A stretch of DNA of 64,000 nt from Marinobacter flavimaris (GTDB lineage Bacteria; Pseudomonadota; Gammaproteobacteria; Pseudomonadales; Oleiphilaceae), in assembly GCF_002933295.1 (NCBI RefSeq), contig NZ_PSSW01000001.1:496001-560000 (forward strand), read 5' to 3'. The notes under the pieces were generated by a model, which was given only the letters and a program-made list of their open reading frames with translations, did no database searches and had not been told where the DNA came from. Below, piece by piece: positions 55,587 to 64,000 of this stretch. The position numbers and the translations under genes were made by a program. Numbering within the stretch: position 1 is the stretch's first letter; every line of letters begins with the position of its first letter.

Positions 55587-56612
55587 ATGAGAAAGACGAA
55601 ATCGATTGCCCTGGGGATTGCTCTGGCCGTAGGTACGGTCTCGGCCACTGGTGCCATGGCAGCTACAACTCTGGAGAACGTCAAGGAGAAAGGTCACCTC
55701 CAGTGCGGCGTGACCAGCGGTTTGCCTGGCTTCTCGCAGCCTGATGAAAAAGGTAACTGGACCGGTATCGACGTGGATACCTGCCGCGCGGTTGCTGCAG
55801 CCATCTTCGGTGACGCAAACGCGGTTGAGTTTACTCCACTGACTGCAAAGGAGCGTTTCACCGCCCTGCAGTCGGGTGAAATCGACATGCTCTCCCGTAA
55901 CACCACCTGGACACTGACCCGCGATGCGTCCCTGGGCCTGAACTTTGCCGGCGTGAATTACTACGATGGTCAGGGCTTTTTGATCAACAAGGGTATCGGT
56001 GTGGACGATGCCACCCAGCTGGACGGTGCCACCATCTGTATCCAGGCCGGTACTACCACCGAGCTGAACCTGTCGGATTACTTCCGCGCCAAGGGCATGG
56101 AATTCAAGCCGATCGTGTTCGACACCTCCGAGCAAACCGTTCAGGGCTTTGCGGCGGGTCGTTGCGACGTTCTGACCTCCGACCGTTCGCAGCTGGCGGC
56201 ACTCCGCTCGAAGCTGTCCGATCCGAGTTCAGCCAAGATCCTGCCGAACACCATTTCCAAGGAGCCCCTCGGCCCGGTTGTTCGCCAGGGTGACGATCAG
56301 TGGTTCAACATCGTCAAGTGGGTGCTCTCCGTGCAGATCAACGCGGAAGAGCTGGGCGTGACCAGCGCCAATGCCGACGACATGCTGAAGTCCGACAACC
56401 CGAATATTCAGCGCCTGCTGGGTACCGATGGCGACATGGGTGCCAAGCTTGGACTGCCGGATGACTTCGGTTATCAGGCCGTGAAACTGGTTGGCAACTA
56501 CGGTGAAATGTATGACCGCAACGTAGGACCGGATACCCCGCTGGGACTGGATCGCGGAATCAACGCGCTCTGGACTGAAGGCGGTATCATGTATGCGCCG
56601 CCGGTCCGTTAA
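55587..56612 (+). CDS. aapJ: General L-amino acid ABC transporter, substrate-binding protein
   Basis: AapJ binds a broad range of L-amino acids in the periplasm. From the ATG at 55587 the product is 341 residues with a signal peptide ending ATGAMA, then the PBP type-2 fold (LQCGVTSGLPGFSQPDEKGNWTGID and GAMAATTL). Its length equals Rhizobium AapJ. GGAG lies 8 bases before the ATG; an ATG-like start six codons earlier (55569) would add residues before the signal peptide. It heads the aapJQMP operon. Confidence 0.96.
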   Translation: MRKTKSIALGIALAVGTVSATGAMAATTLENVKEKGHLQCGVTSGLPGFSQPDEKGNWTGIDVDTCRAVAAAIFGDANAVEFTPLTAKERFTALQSGEIDMLSRNTTWTLTRDASLGLNFAGVNYYDGQGFLINKGIGVDDATQLDGATICIQAGTTTELNLSDYFRAKGMEFKPIVFDTSEQTVQGFAAGRCDVLTSDRSQLAALRSKLSDPSSAKILPNTISKEPLGPVVRQGDDQWFNIVKWVLSVQINAEELGVTSANADDMLKSDNPNIQRLLGTDGDMGAKLGLPDDFGYQAVKLVGNYGEMYDRNVGPDTPLGLDRGINALWTEGGIMYAPPVR

Positions 56613-56625
56613 GACCTGAAGGCAT

Positions 56626-56657
56626 ACGGCGAAGTCTCCTGTGGGAGGCTTCGCCGT
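56626..56657 (+). other. Stable hairpin in the aapJ-aapQ gap
   Basis: ACGGCGAAG (56626-56634) pairs perfectly with CTTCGCCGT (56649-56657), and inner bases can pair further. No T-run follows, so it is not a full terminator. Such hairpins commonly protect the 3' end of binding-protein mRNA from exonucleases, making more binding protein than membrane subunits. That role is inferred. Confidence 0.7.
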
Positions 56658-56702
56658 TATCTCTGATGCTGTAAACCACAGGGAAGCTCTTCAGGACAAT
56701 CC

Positions 56703-57890
56703 ATGAAAAAACAAACAATCGATACCCGACCTGCAGGGCCCAAGCCCTGGTACGACCCCCGGGTCCGCTCACTCTTTTTTCAGGCGATAGCCATTGCCCT
56801 CGTGTTCTGGGGCGGATGGATTCTCGTCGATAACACGCTTTCCAACATGGAAAGCCGTGGCATCAGCACCGGTTTCGGTTTTCTCGGTGAAACCGCCGGG
56901 TTCGGCATCATCATGAATCTGGTGCCTTATGATGCAACCATGTCTTATGGCCGAACCTTCTGGGTTGGTCTAACCAATACATTGCTTGTTTCCGCGATGG
57001 GTGTCGTTGCCGCCACCATTCTCGGTTTCATCATTGGTGTTGCGCGACTCTCGAGTAACTGGCTTGTGGCCAAAATGGCGCTGGTTTACATCGAAGTGAT
57101 CCGCAACATACCGCTGCTTCTGCAGATTTTCTTCTGGTACTTTGCCGTACTCAGCAATCTTCCGTCACCACGCCAGAGTGTTGATGTCGGTGGAGCGCTG
57201 TTCCTGAACAACCGGGGCCTTTACCTGCCAGATCCAGTGACCCAGGAGGGTTTCGGAATTGTCTGGGGCGGTATTCTGCTTGCCATCGCTGCTGTCGTCG
57301 GGATTCGGATATGGGCGAAAAAACGCCAGTTGGCGACCGGACAGATCTTCCCGACCTTCAAGGTCGGCGTGGCAATTCTGGTGCTGGTACCGATAATCTC
57401 TTATCTCGTGGCCGGTCGGCCTCTTGAGTGGGATTTGCCAGCGCTCAGGGGCTTCAACTTTGGCGGGGGAATTACCATCATTCCGGAGTTGGCGGCTCTG
57501 TGGATTGCACTGTCGCTGTACACCGCCAGCTTCATCGCTGAAATCGTGCGCTCCGGTATTCTGTCGGTCAGCAAGGGACAAACCGAGGCCTCCAAGGCTT
57601 TGGGGCTGCCCAATGGTCTTACCCTCAGGTTGGTGGTGATACCGCAGGCCATGCGGGTCATCATTCCGCCGCTCACCAGTCAGTATCTGAATCTGGTGAA
57701 AAACTCCTCCCTGGCAACGGCCATCGGTTACCCGGATCTCGTGGCGGTCTTCATGGGCACCACGCTGAATCAGACGGGGCAGGCCGTCGAGGTTGTCGCC
57801 ATTACCATGGCGGTATATCTGACCATCAGTCTGCTGATCTCGTTGTTCATGAATATTTACAACCGGGCTGTGGCCATTAAGGAGCGATGA
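56703..57890 (+). CDS. aapQ: General L-amino acid ABC transporter, permease AapQ
   Basis: AapQ is one of two inner-membrane subunits of the AapJQMP importer. The 395-residue protein has an N-terminal extension with a membrane helix, a long periplasmic insert typical of AapQ, and the C-terminal permease core with the EAA-type loop (GQTEASKALGLPNGLTLRLVVIPQAMRVIIPPL). It lies 90 bases after aapJ, past the hairpin, and overlaps aapM by four bases. Confidence 0.95.
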   Translation: MKKQTIDTRPAGPKPWYDPRVRSLFFQAIAIALVFWGGWILVDNTLSNMESRGISTGFGFLGETAGFGIIMNLVPYDATMSYGRTFWVGLTNTLLVSAMGVVAATILGFIIGVARLSSNWLVAKMALVYIEVIRNIPLLLQIFFWYFAVLSNLPSPRQSVDVGGALFLNNRGLYLPDPVTQEGFGIVWGGILLAIAAVVGIRIWAKKRQLATGQIFPTFKVGVAILVLVPIISYLVAGRPLEWDLPALRGFNFGGGITIIPELAALWIALSLYTASFIAEIVRSGILSVSKGQTEASKALGLPNGLTLRLVVIPQAMRVIIPPLTSQYLNLVKNSSLATAIGYPDLVAVFMGTTLNQTGQAVEVVAITMAVYLTISLLISLFMNIYNRAVAIKER

Positions 57891-58975
57891 TGACCGAGTC
57901 AACCATGAAAGCACCCAAGAAGGCGCTCCGTCCGGTCAAGTGGATGCGGGAGAACCTGTTCTCCGGCTGGTTCAACACGGTATTGACGCTGGGTGTGGCC
58001 TATCTGCTGGTGACCAGTGTAGGGCCTTTGCTCAACTGGTTTTTCCTCGACGCCAACTTTGTTGGCAGTGATCCGAGCGCCTGTACGGGAGCGGGTGCCT
58101 GCTGGCTGTTTATCAGCCAGCGTCTGAATTTCTTTATCTACGGATTCTACCCGGATGAACTGCAGTGGCGGGTCGACGTGATGTTCCTGCTGCTGGCGGT
58201 TTCCTTTGTACCCCAGTTCATCGAGCGGTTCCCCGGCCGCAAGTGGCTCGGGCTGTTCGGTATCTTTGGTTTGCCCATTGTTGGCTACTTCCTGATTCCC
58301 GGAGGCAGTTTCGGCCTGGAAGAAGTGCAGAGCTCGAAATGGGGCGGCCTGATGCTGACCCTGATCCTGGCTTACATCGGGATTATTGCGTCCTTGCCCA
58401 TTGGCATATTGCTGGCGCTGGGTCGTCGCTCCGAGATGCCGATCATCCGCGGGATCTGTGTGGTCTTTATCGAGGTATGGCGGGCGGTTCCGTTGATCAC
58501 GGTTCTGTTCATGGCTTCGGTGATGCTGCCGCTGTTTCTCCCGGAAGGTGTGAACTTCGAGAAACTGGCGCGGGCGCTGATTGGTATAACCCTGTGGCAG
58601 TCCGCTTACATGGCGGAAGTGATTCGCGGTGGCCTGCAGGCCATTCCCCGGGGCCAGTATGAGGCTGCCGATGCTCTGGGGCTGGGATACTGGCGCAAAA
58701 TGGGGCTGGTCATCCTGCCGCAGGCTCTGAAGATGGTTATTCCGGGTATCGTGAACACCTTCATTTCCCTGTTCAAGGACACCACGCTGGTGTTGATTAT
58801 CGGCCTCTTCGATATCCTCGGCACAGTCCAGTCCACGGTTACCGATCCGGCCTGGCAGAATGTTGCCATTGAGGGCTATGTATTTGTGGCGTTCTGTTTC
58901 TGGGTCTTCTGCTTCGGCATCTCCAGATACAGCCAGAACCTTGAACGAAAACTAGACACTGGTCATAAGACCTGA
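57887..58975 (+). CDS. aapM: General L-amino acid ABC transporter, permease AapM
   Basis: AapM is the partner permease of AapQ. The 362-residue product has several membrane segments, a soluble stretch of about 50 residues (about 40-95) and the EAA loop [32 protein letters not shown]. It starts at ATGA overlapping the aapQ stop, so the two permeases should be made in equal amounts. aapP follows after 11 bases. Confidence 0.95.
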   Translation: MMTESTMKAPKKALRPVKWMRENLFSGWFNTVLTLGVAYLLVTSVGPLLNWFFLDANFVGSDPSACTGAGACWLFISQRLNFFIYGFYPDELQWRVDVMFLLLAVSFVPQFIERFPGRKWLGLFGIFGLPIVGYFLIPGGSFGLEEVQSSKWGGLMLTLILAYIGIIASLPIGILLALGRRSEMPIIRGICVVFIEVWRAVPLITVLFMASVMLPLFLPEGVNFEKLARALIGITLWQSAYMAEVIRGGLQAIPRGQYEAADALGLGYWRKMGLVILPQALKMVIPGIVNTFISLFKDTTLVLIIGLFDILGTVQSTVTDPAWQNVAIEGYVFVAFCFWVFCFGISRYSQNLERKLDTGHKT

Positions 58976-58986
58976 CGGGTAATCCT

Positions 58987-59784
58987 ATGACAGAACAAAC
59001 ACAAACCTCAGAAATGCAGACCCCGCCGAAGGACCAGCCGGGAAAAAAACCGGGGATTATCCGGGTTGAGGGCATGCACAAGTGGTACGGGGACTTCCAT
59101 GTTCTCAAAGATCTCAACCTGACCGTTGATCAGGGCGAGAGAATTGTCATCTGTGGGCCATCCGGCTCGGGAAAATCCACCTTCATCCGTTGCATCAACC
59201 GGCTGGAGGAGCATCAGCAGGGCAAAATCATTGTTGATGGTATCGAGCTGACCGATGATGTCCGCCACATTGATACGGTTCGGCGGGAAGTCGGCATGGT
59301 GTTTCAGCACTTCAACCTCTTCCCGCACCTGACCGTCCTGGAAAACTGCTGCCTGTCGCCGATCTGGGTGCGAAAAACGCCCCGAAAGGAAGCGGAGGCA
59401 TCTGCGATGGAGTACCTTGAGCGGGTCAAGATCCCGGATCAGGCTAACAAATTCCCGGGGCAGCTTTCGGGCGGCCAGCAACAGCGTGTGGCGATTGCCA
59501 GGGCCCTGTGCATGAAGCCCAAGATCATGCTGTTCGACGAGCCAACCTCGGCCTTGGATCCGGAGATGATCAAGGAAGTGCTGGACGTAATGATTGAATT
59601 GGCGGGAAGCGGTATGACCATGCTCTGCGTAACCCATGAGATGGGTTTTGCCAAGACGGTGGCGGACCGTGTGATTTTCATGGACGGTGGCGAGATTGTG
59701 GAGCAGGCACCTCCCCACGAGTTCTTTACCAACCCACAGGAAGCCAGAACTCAGAAGTTCCTCCAGCAGATACTCGCGCACTGA
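58987..59784 (+). CDS. aapP: General L-amino acid ABC transporter, ATP-binding protein
   Basis: AapP is the ATPase of the importer. The 265-residue protein has the Walker [10 protein letters not shown], the signature [15 protein letters not shown], Walker [15 protein letters not shown] and the switch histidine in [19 protein letters not shown]. An unusual polar extension (about 1-25) precedes the core. It ends the operon before a strong terminator. Confidence 0.97.
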   Translation: MTEQTQTSEMQTPPKDQPGKKPGIIRVEGMHKWYGDFHVLKDLNLTVDQGERIVICGPSGSGKSTFIRCINRLEEHQQGKIIVDGIELTDDVRHIDTVRREVGMVFQHFNLFPHLTVLENCCLSPIWVRKTPRKEAEASAMEYLERVKIPDQANKFPGQLSGGQQQRVAIARALCMKPKIMLFDEPTSALDPEMIKEVLDVMIELAGSGMTMLCVTHEMGFAKTVADRVIFMDGGEIVEQAPPHEFFTNPQEARTQKFLQQILAH

Positions 59785-59794
59785 AACCAAGACT

Positions 59795-59824
59795 AAAAAA
59801 GCCGGGCATTTGCCCGGCTTTTTT
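59795..59824. terminator. Bidirectional terminator between aapP and lpxH
   Basis: A perfect 14-base stem, AAAAAAGCCGGGCA with its complement, closes on TT and has six T on each strand. It lies 10 bases after aapP and overlaps the first two bases of the convergent lpxH stop. Confidence 0.95.
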
Positions 59825-60548
59825 ACAACGGCTCCTTGAATAGCTCGGGCTCCTTGCCTGGCTCTGCCTCAAGCCACCAAACGTTCTTGTCCCAGTCTCC
59901 CAGTACAATACGCTTTGCCGGCGACCCGTTGGCCGTCAGTTCATGAACCGCGGGGCGATGGGTGTGGCCATGGATCATTCGCTGGACACCGTGCGTTTCC
60001 AAGTCCTTGACCACTTCCTCGGGCGTTACGTCCATGATGAACTCCTCCTTGCCCTGATTTTTCGCCATGCTGATTTCCCGTAGCTGGCGGGCCATTTGCT
60101 GGCGGTCTTTCAGGGGGCGCTGGAGTATCATCTGCTGCCACTGCGGGTTACGCATGTTGGCCCGGAACTTCTGGTATTCCACATCGGCGGTGCACAGGCT
60201 GTCGCCATGCATCAGCAGGGTAGGGGTACCGTACAGATCAATCACCGTCGGATCGTCCAGCAGCGTTGCGCCGGCCCGGTCGCAGAAGTCCTGGCCGATC
60301 AGAAAGTCCCGGTTGCCGTGCATCAGGAAAATCCTGGTGCCGCTGTCCCGCAGTTTTCGAAGGGCAGTCGCAATCTGCTCCTGGAGCGGCGTGCGTTCGT
60401 CATCTCCTATCCACGCCTCAAAGAAATCACCGAGAATATACAGCTGATCAACACCACTGGCTTTCCCGTCGAGAAAGCCCAGAAATGCCTCAGTAATATC
60501 CGGGCGGGATTCCTCGAGGTGAAGATCTGAAATAAACAGCGTGGTCAC
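59823..60548 (-). CDS. lpxH: UDP-2,3-diacylglucosamine diphosphatase
   Basis: LpxH hydrolyses UDP-2,3-diacylglucosamine to lipid X in lipid A synthesis at the inner membrane. The 241-residue calcineurin-type hydrolase has the metal motifs [41 protein letters not shown] and [11 protein letters not shown]. It overlaps ppiB by four bases, as in E. coli. Its presence implies a Gram-negative outer membrane. Confidence 0.96.
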   Translation of the reverse strand: MTTLFISDLHLEESRPDITEAFLGFLDGKASGVDQLYILGDFFEAWIGDDERTPLQEQIATALRKLRDSGTRIFLMHGNRDFLIGQDFCDRAGATLLDDPTVIDLYGTPTLLMHGDSLCTADVEYQKFRANMRNPQWQQMILQRPLKDRQQMARQLREISMAKNQGKEEFIMDVTPEEVVKDLETHGVQRMIHGHTHRPAVHELTANGSPAKRIVLGDWDKNVWWLEAEPGKEPELFKEPL

Positions 60549-61045
60549 GCGTCCTCCAGAACCTCGGCTTTTTCGATTACCACGTCATCGGCAGGCACAT
60601 CCTGGTGGCCTGCACGCATGGTGGTGCGCACTGCTCGAATCGCGTTTACCGTGTCCATGCCGTCGGCCACTTTGCCGAACACGCAGTAGCCCCAGCCTTC
60701 CGCGTTTTTGGCGGTGTGGTCCAGGAAGCCGTTATTCTCAACGTTAATAAAGAACTGGGCTGTGGCAGAGTGCGGGTCCATGGTGCGTGCCATGGCAATG
60801 GTTCCCTGCATGTTGCTCAGTCCGTTATCGGCTTCGTTCTGAATCGAATCGCGGGTTTTACGTGGGGTCATGCCCGGCTCGAAGCCGCCGCCCTGAATCA
60901 TGAAATTGCTGATCACACGGTGAAAAATCAGGCCATCGTAAAAACCGTCGCGAACGTACTGTTCAAAGTTTTTGGCGGTTTCCGGTGCCTTGTCGTAGTC
61001 CAGTTCCAGCTTGATGTCACCGTAGTTGGTTTTCAGCAGAATCAT
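60545..61045 (-). CDS. ppiB: Peptidyl-prolyl cis-trans isomerase B
   Basis: PpiB is a cytoplasmic cyclophilin that speeds proline isomerisation in folding proteins. The 166-residue protein has no signal peptide and shows the cyclophilin core [40 protein letters not shown] and [16 protein letters not shown]. The ATG is 139 bases from the divergent glnS. Confidence 0.95.
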   Translation of the reverse strand: MILLKTNYGDIKLELDYDKAPETAKNFEQYVRDGFYDGLIFHRVISNFMIQGGGFEPGMTPRKTRDSIQNEADNGLSNMQGTIAMARTMDPHSATAQFFINVENNGFLDHTAKNAEGWGYCVFGKVADGMDTVNAIRAVRTTMRAGHQDVPADDVVIEKAEVLEDA

Positions 61046-61183
61046 CAGGTTTTCCTGTTCAGAAAGGTTAGGTACGTTAACGGCCCCATTGTACTCAAGA
61101 CTTTCCCGCTATGCATGAGTCCGGAAAGGATTTGTGAGTATAATACGCGGTTTAAGATTCACTCCCCTTTTAACAGAGATTGT

Positions 61184-62863
61184 ATGAGCGCCGAGTCGAA
61201 GAAAGCCCACAACTTTATCCAGAGCCTGATCGAAGACGCCATCGCCAGCGGAGAGCACACCGGCAAGGTGGTCACCCGATTCCCGCCGGAGCCCAATGGC
61301 TACCTGCATATTGGTCACGCCAAATCGATCTGCCTGAACTTTGGCATCGCCGAGACCTTTTCCGGCGACTGTAACCTTCGGTTTGACGACACCAACCCGG
61401 AAAAGGAAAACCAGGAATACATCGACGCCATCAAGCAGGATGTGGAATGGCTTGGTTACGAGTGGGCCGGGGACGTGCTTTATGCCTCGGATTACTTTGA
61501 TGCGCTTTATGAATTTGCCGAGGAACTGATTACCCGGGACAAGGCCTACGTGTGCGCCCTGACGGCCGATGAAATGGCCGAGTACCGGGGCAGCCTGAAA
61601 GAGCCGGGCAGAAACAGCCCCTACCGGGATCGCCCCGTGGAGGAGAGCTTGCAGATGTTCCGCGACATGCGGGACGGCAAGTATCAGAACGGCGAACTGG
61701 TGCTGCGGGCCAAGATCGATATGTCTTCTCCGAACATCAACATGCGGGATCCGATTCTTTATCGCATCCGCTACGCCGAACATCACCAGACCGGGAACAA
61801 GTGGTGCATCTACCCGATGTATGACTTCACCCATCCCATTTCGGATGCCTTGGAGGGGATTACCCACTCCCTGTGCACGCTGGAATTCGAGGACCACCGG
61901 CCGCTGTATGACTGGGTTCTGGATAACATCTCCGGCCCCTGCCACCCGCGCCAGATCGAGTTTGCGCGGCTGAATCTGAACTACACCATCACCTCCAAGC
62001 GGAAGCTCAAGCGTCTGGTGGATGAGAATGTAGTTGATGGCTGGAACGATCCGCGTATGCCAACCATTTCCGGTATGCGCCGGCGTGGCTACACGCCGGA
62101 GTCCATCCGCACCTTCTGCGACATGATCGGGGTGAACAAGGCCGGCGGCACTGTGGATGTGGGCATGCTTGAGCACGCCATTCGCGAAGACCTCAACACC
62201 CGGGCCCCGAGAGCCATGTGTGTGATGCGCCCGTTGAAAGTCACGCTGACCAATTACCCGGCGGATCAAAGCGAAACGCTCACCTTGCCAGTGCACCCGC
62301 AAAATCCGGATATGGGCGAGCGGGAAGTGCCCTGGACCCAGACTCTGTATATCGACCGGGAAGATTTCGAAATGGAGCCGCCGCGTAAATGGAAGCGGCT
62401 GGCCCCGGACCAGGCAGTACGCCTCCGTGGCGGCTATGTGATGACCTGCCGGGAAGTGATTCGTGACGACAGTGGCCAGATTGTCGAGCTCAAGTGTGAG
62501 TACGATCCCAACACCCTGGGCGTCAATCCCGAGGGCTACAAACCGAACGGCGTGATTCACTGGGTTTCGGCGAGTGACAGTGTAGAGGCAGACATCAATC
62601 TGTATGACCGCCTGTTTAACCACGAGTCGCCGGACAGTGACAAGGAAGGCGATCTGATGGATCACCTGAATCCGGAATCGCTGGTGGTTCTCAAAGGCGC
62701 GCGCGTCGAAAAGAGTCTTGTCGCGCCCCGTATGGATCTTCCATACCAGTTCGAGCGGGAAGGCTACTTCTTCTGTGATCAGGCCCATACCGAGGCTGCC
62801 GGTCGGCCGGTATTCAACCGCACTGTTACGCTCAGGGATTCCTGGGGCAAGGGGGGCAAGTGA
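61184..62863 (+). CDS. glnS: Glutamine--tRNA ligase
   Basis: GlnS charges tRNA-Gln directly with glutamine, so this organism need not use the transamidation route. The 559-residue class I enzyme has the HIGH motif as [16 protein letters not shown] (near residue 35) and a two-part C-terminal beta-barrel. The KMSKS-type loop reads ITSKRKL rather than the usual VMSKRKL. The ATG at 61184 gives the family start; a long upstream frame with unrelated residues is not part of it. A TATAAT at 61139-61144 is a likely -10. The stop overlaps cysS. Confidence 0.97.
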   Translation: MSAESKKAHNFIQSLIEDAIASGEHTGKVVTRFPPEPNGYLHIGHAKSICLNFGIAETFSGDCNLRFDDTNPEKENQEYIDAIKQDVEWLGYEWAGDVLYASDYFDALYEFAEELITRDKAYVCALTADEMAEYRGSLKEPGRNSPYRDRPVEESLQMFRDMRDGKYQNGELVLRAKIDMSSPNINMRDPILYRIRYAEHHQTGNKWCIYPMYDFTHPISDALEGITHSLCTLEFEDHRPLYDWVLDNISGPCHPRQIEFARLNLNYTITSKRKLKRLVDENVVDGWNDPRMPTISGMRRRGYTPESIRTFCDMIGVNKAGGTVDVGMLEHAIREDLNTRAPRAMCVMRPLKVTLTNYPADQSETLTLPVHPQNPDMGEREVPWTQTLYIDREDFEMEPPRKWKRLAPDQAVRLRGGYVMTCREVIRDDSGQIVELKCEYDPNTLGVNPEGYKPNGVIHWVSASDSVEADINLYDRLFNHESPDSDKEGDLMDHLNPESLVVLKGARVEKSLVAPRMDLPYQFEREGYFFCDQAHTEAAGRPVFNRTVTLRDSWGKGGK

Positions 62864-64000
62864 TCCGCATCTACAATACTCTGACCCAACAGAAGGAAGA
62901 GTTTCGGCCAATTGAGCCTGGCAAGGTCCGGATGTACGTCTGCGGTATGACAGTCTATGACTACTGCCACCTGGGGCATGCCCGGGTGCTGGTAGCCTTT
63001 GATGTGATTACCCGTTACCTGCGTCATCGCGGTTACGACGTGAACTATGTTCGCAATATCACCGATATTGACGACAAGATCCTGCGCCGTGCGGATGAAA
63101 ACGGTGAGCCCTATGACGAACTCACGGACCGGATGATCAAAGCCATGCACGAAGACGAAGCCCGTCTCGGCGTGCTGTCACCGGATGAAGAGCCCCGGGC
63201 CACCGCGTATATCGACGAAATTATCGCGATGATCCACAAACTGATTGCCGGCGGCCACGCCTACGCAGCGGACAATGGTGACGTCTACTTTGCGGTCGAT
63301 TCCTTTGATGACTACGGCAAGCTCAGCAAGAAAAAGCTGGAGGATCTTCTGGCGGGCGCGCGGGTGGATGTTCAGGAAGCCAAGCGAAGCCCTGCAGATT
63401 TCGCGTTGTGGAAAGCGGCAAAGGCAGGGGAGGTCAGCTGGCCGTCGCCCTGGGGCGACGGTCGTCCCGGCTGGCACATTGAGTGCTCTGCGATGTCCAC
63501 CTGCTGTCTCGGCGACACATTCGATATTCACGGCGGTGGCCCGGATCTGTTGTTCCCGCACCATGAGAACGAGATTGCCCAGTCAGAATGTGCCACTGGC
63601 CACACTTTTGTGAACACCTGGATGCACGCGGGTGCCATCCGGGTGAACAAAGAAAAGATGTCCAAGTCCCTGGGTAACTTCTTCACCATCCGCGAGATCA
63701 TGGAGAAGTACCCGGCAGAAGTGGTCCGTTACTTCCTGGTTTCCAGCCACTATCGTAGCCAGGTGGATTACTCTGAGGAAAATCTGGCTGAGGCCGGCCG
63801 AACTCTGACCCGTTTGTACCATGCGCTCAGAGGCATCGTGCCCGCCAAGGCCGCCGATGTGCCGGAATCCGAGCACGACGATCGGTTTGCCGAGGCGATG
63901 GACGATGACTTCAACACCGCGGGTGCAATTGCGGTCCTGCACGCTGTTGCCAACGAGATCAATCAGCATCGTCGCGATGGTCGTGAAGACGATGCCAAGC
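62860..64000 (+). CDS. cysS: Cysteine--tRNA ligase, cut by the window end
   Basis: CysS charges tRNA-Cys. The visible 380 residues start at a GTG that overlaps the glnS stop (GTGA), the expected N-terminus being [15 protein letters not shown]. Zinc ligands are Cys at YVCGMTVYD and in WHIECSAMS with [14 protein letters not shown] is HLGHARV and KMSKS is KMSKSLG. The anticodon-binding part continues beyond the window. Overlap suggests coupled expression of two synthetases. Confidence 0.97.
   Translation, partial: MIRIYNTLTQQKEEFRPIEPGKVRMYVCGMTVYDYCHLGHARVLVAFDVITRYLRHRGYDVNYVRNITDIDDKILRRADENGEPYDELTDRMIKAMHEDEARLGVLSPDEEPRATAYIDEIIAMIHKLIAGGHAYAADNGDVYFAVDSFDDYGKLSKKKLEDLLAGARVDVQEAKRSPADFALWKAAKAGEVSWPSPWGDGRPGWHIECSAMSTCCLGDTFDIHGGGPDLLFPHHENEIAQSECATGHTFVNTWMHAGAIRVNKEKMSKSLGNFFTIREIMEKYPAEVVRYFLVSSHYRSQVDYSEENLAEAGRTLTRLYHALRGIVPAKAADVPESEHDDRFAEAMDDDFNTAGAIAVLHAVANEINQHRRDGREDDAK

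Noticed and set aside
60605-61183. N-terminal extension of glnS by about 190 codons
   Set aside because: The extra residues come from the reverse strand of ppiB and do not resemble GlnRS. The ATG at 61184 gives the family start.
61109-62911. 600-codon frame antisense to glnS
   Set aside because: Covers the glnS coding region in reverse and shows no recognisable protein motif.

Overview
The window is chromosomal core DNA of a marine gammaproteobacterium, most likely Marinobacter or a close relative. This rests on gene content and protein style: Na+-pumping NQR with its maturation factors, SthA, DusA, the yceD-rpmF-plsX-fabD-fabG-acpP-fabF-pabC-mltG-tmk block without fabH, a finR/fpr pair, miaE, acnB, RNase E and an AapJQMP amino-acid importer. 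I saw no phage, insertion sequence, CRISPR array or toxin island. Species assignment is inference.

Layout. 1-4140: end of the nqr operon (nqrE, nqrF, apbE, nqrM), then sthA. 4212-8761 (minus): dusA, then tal, terB-like, a type I-beta DAHP synthase and a glycerophosphodiesterase. 8884-11363: a BLUF photoreceptor with no ordinary start codon, an AEC-family carrier, and znuA under a clear Zur box. 11503-13259: gltX followed by tRNA-Ala and tRNA-Glu. 13389-18015: less familiar genes (tandem QueD-like protein, MobA-like transferase, a receiver protein with a C-terminal membrane anchor, a PEGA/MORN protein, a small membrane protein). 18115-25018: a PreP-like M16C protease, divergent ppsR/ppsA, and rraA. 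25070-31247: PilZ and SH3/coiled-coil proteins, YciI, the PHP nuclease Rnm, a UPF0149 protein and rne with a leader of about 0.5 kb.

31843-43352: rluC, a HAD phosphatase, sppA and maf, then the fatty-acid block, which starts from a strong promoter only three bases upstream of yceD. 43453-46903: an AraC regulator, putP with paired AraC-type direct repeats upstream, and a TauE carrier. 46997-55325: acnB, miaE, finR/fpr, a membrane-fused sugar dehydrogenase, a thioesterase and a lysozyme-like lipoprotein. 55587-59784: aapJQMP behind a sigma-54 promoter and an NtrC-like site. 59823-64000: lpxH and ppiB opposite glnS and cysS; cysS runs off the end.

The best leads are regulatory or architectural: the sigma-54/NtrC control of aap, the BLUF gene without a start codon, the Zur box of a lone znuA, the AraC repeats before putP, the apparently leaderless yceD transcript, and several unusual fusions or anchored proteins. 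I found no convincing wholly new multi-gene system.
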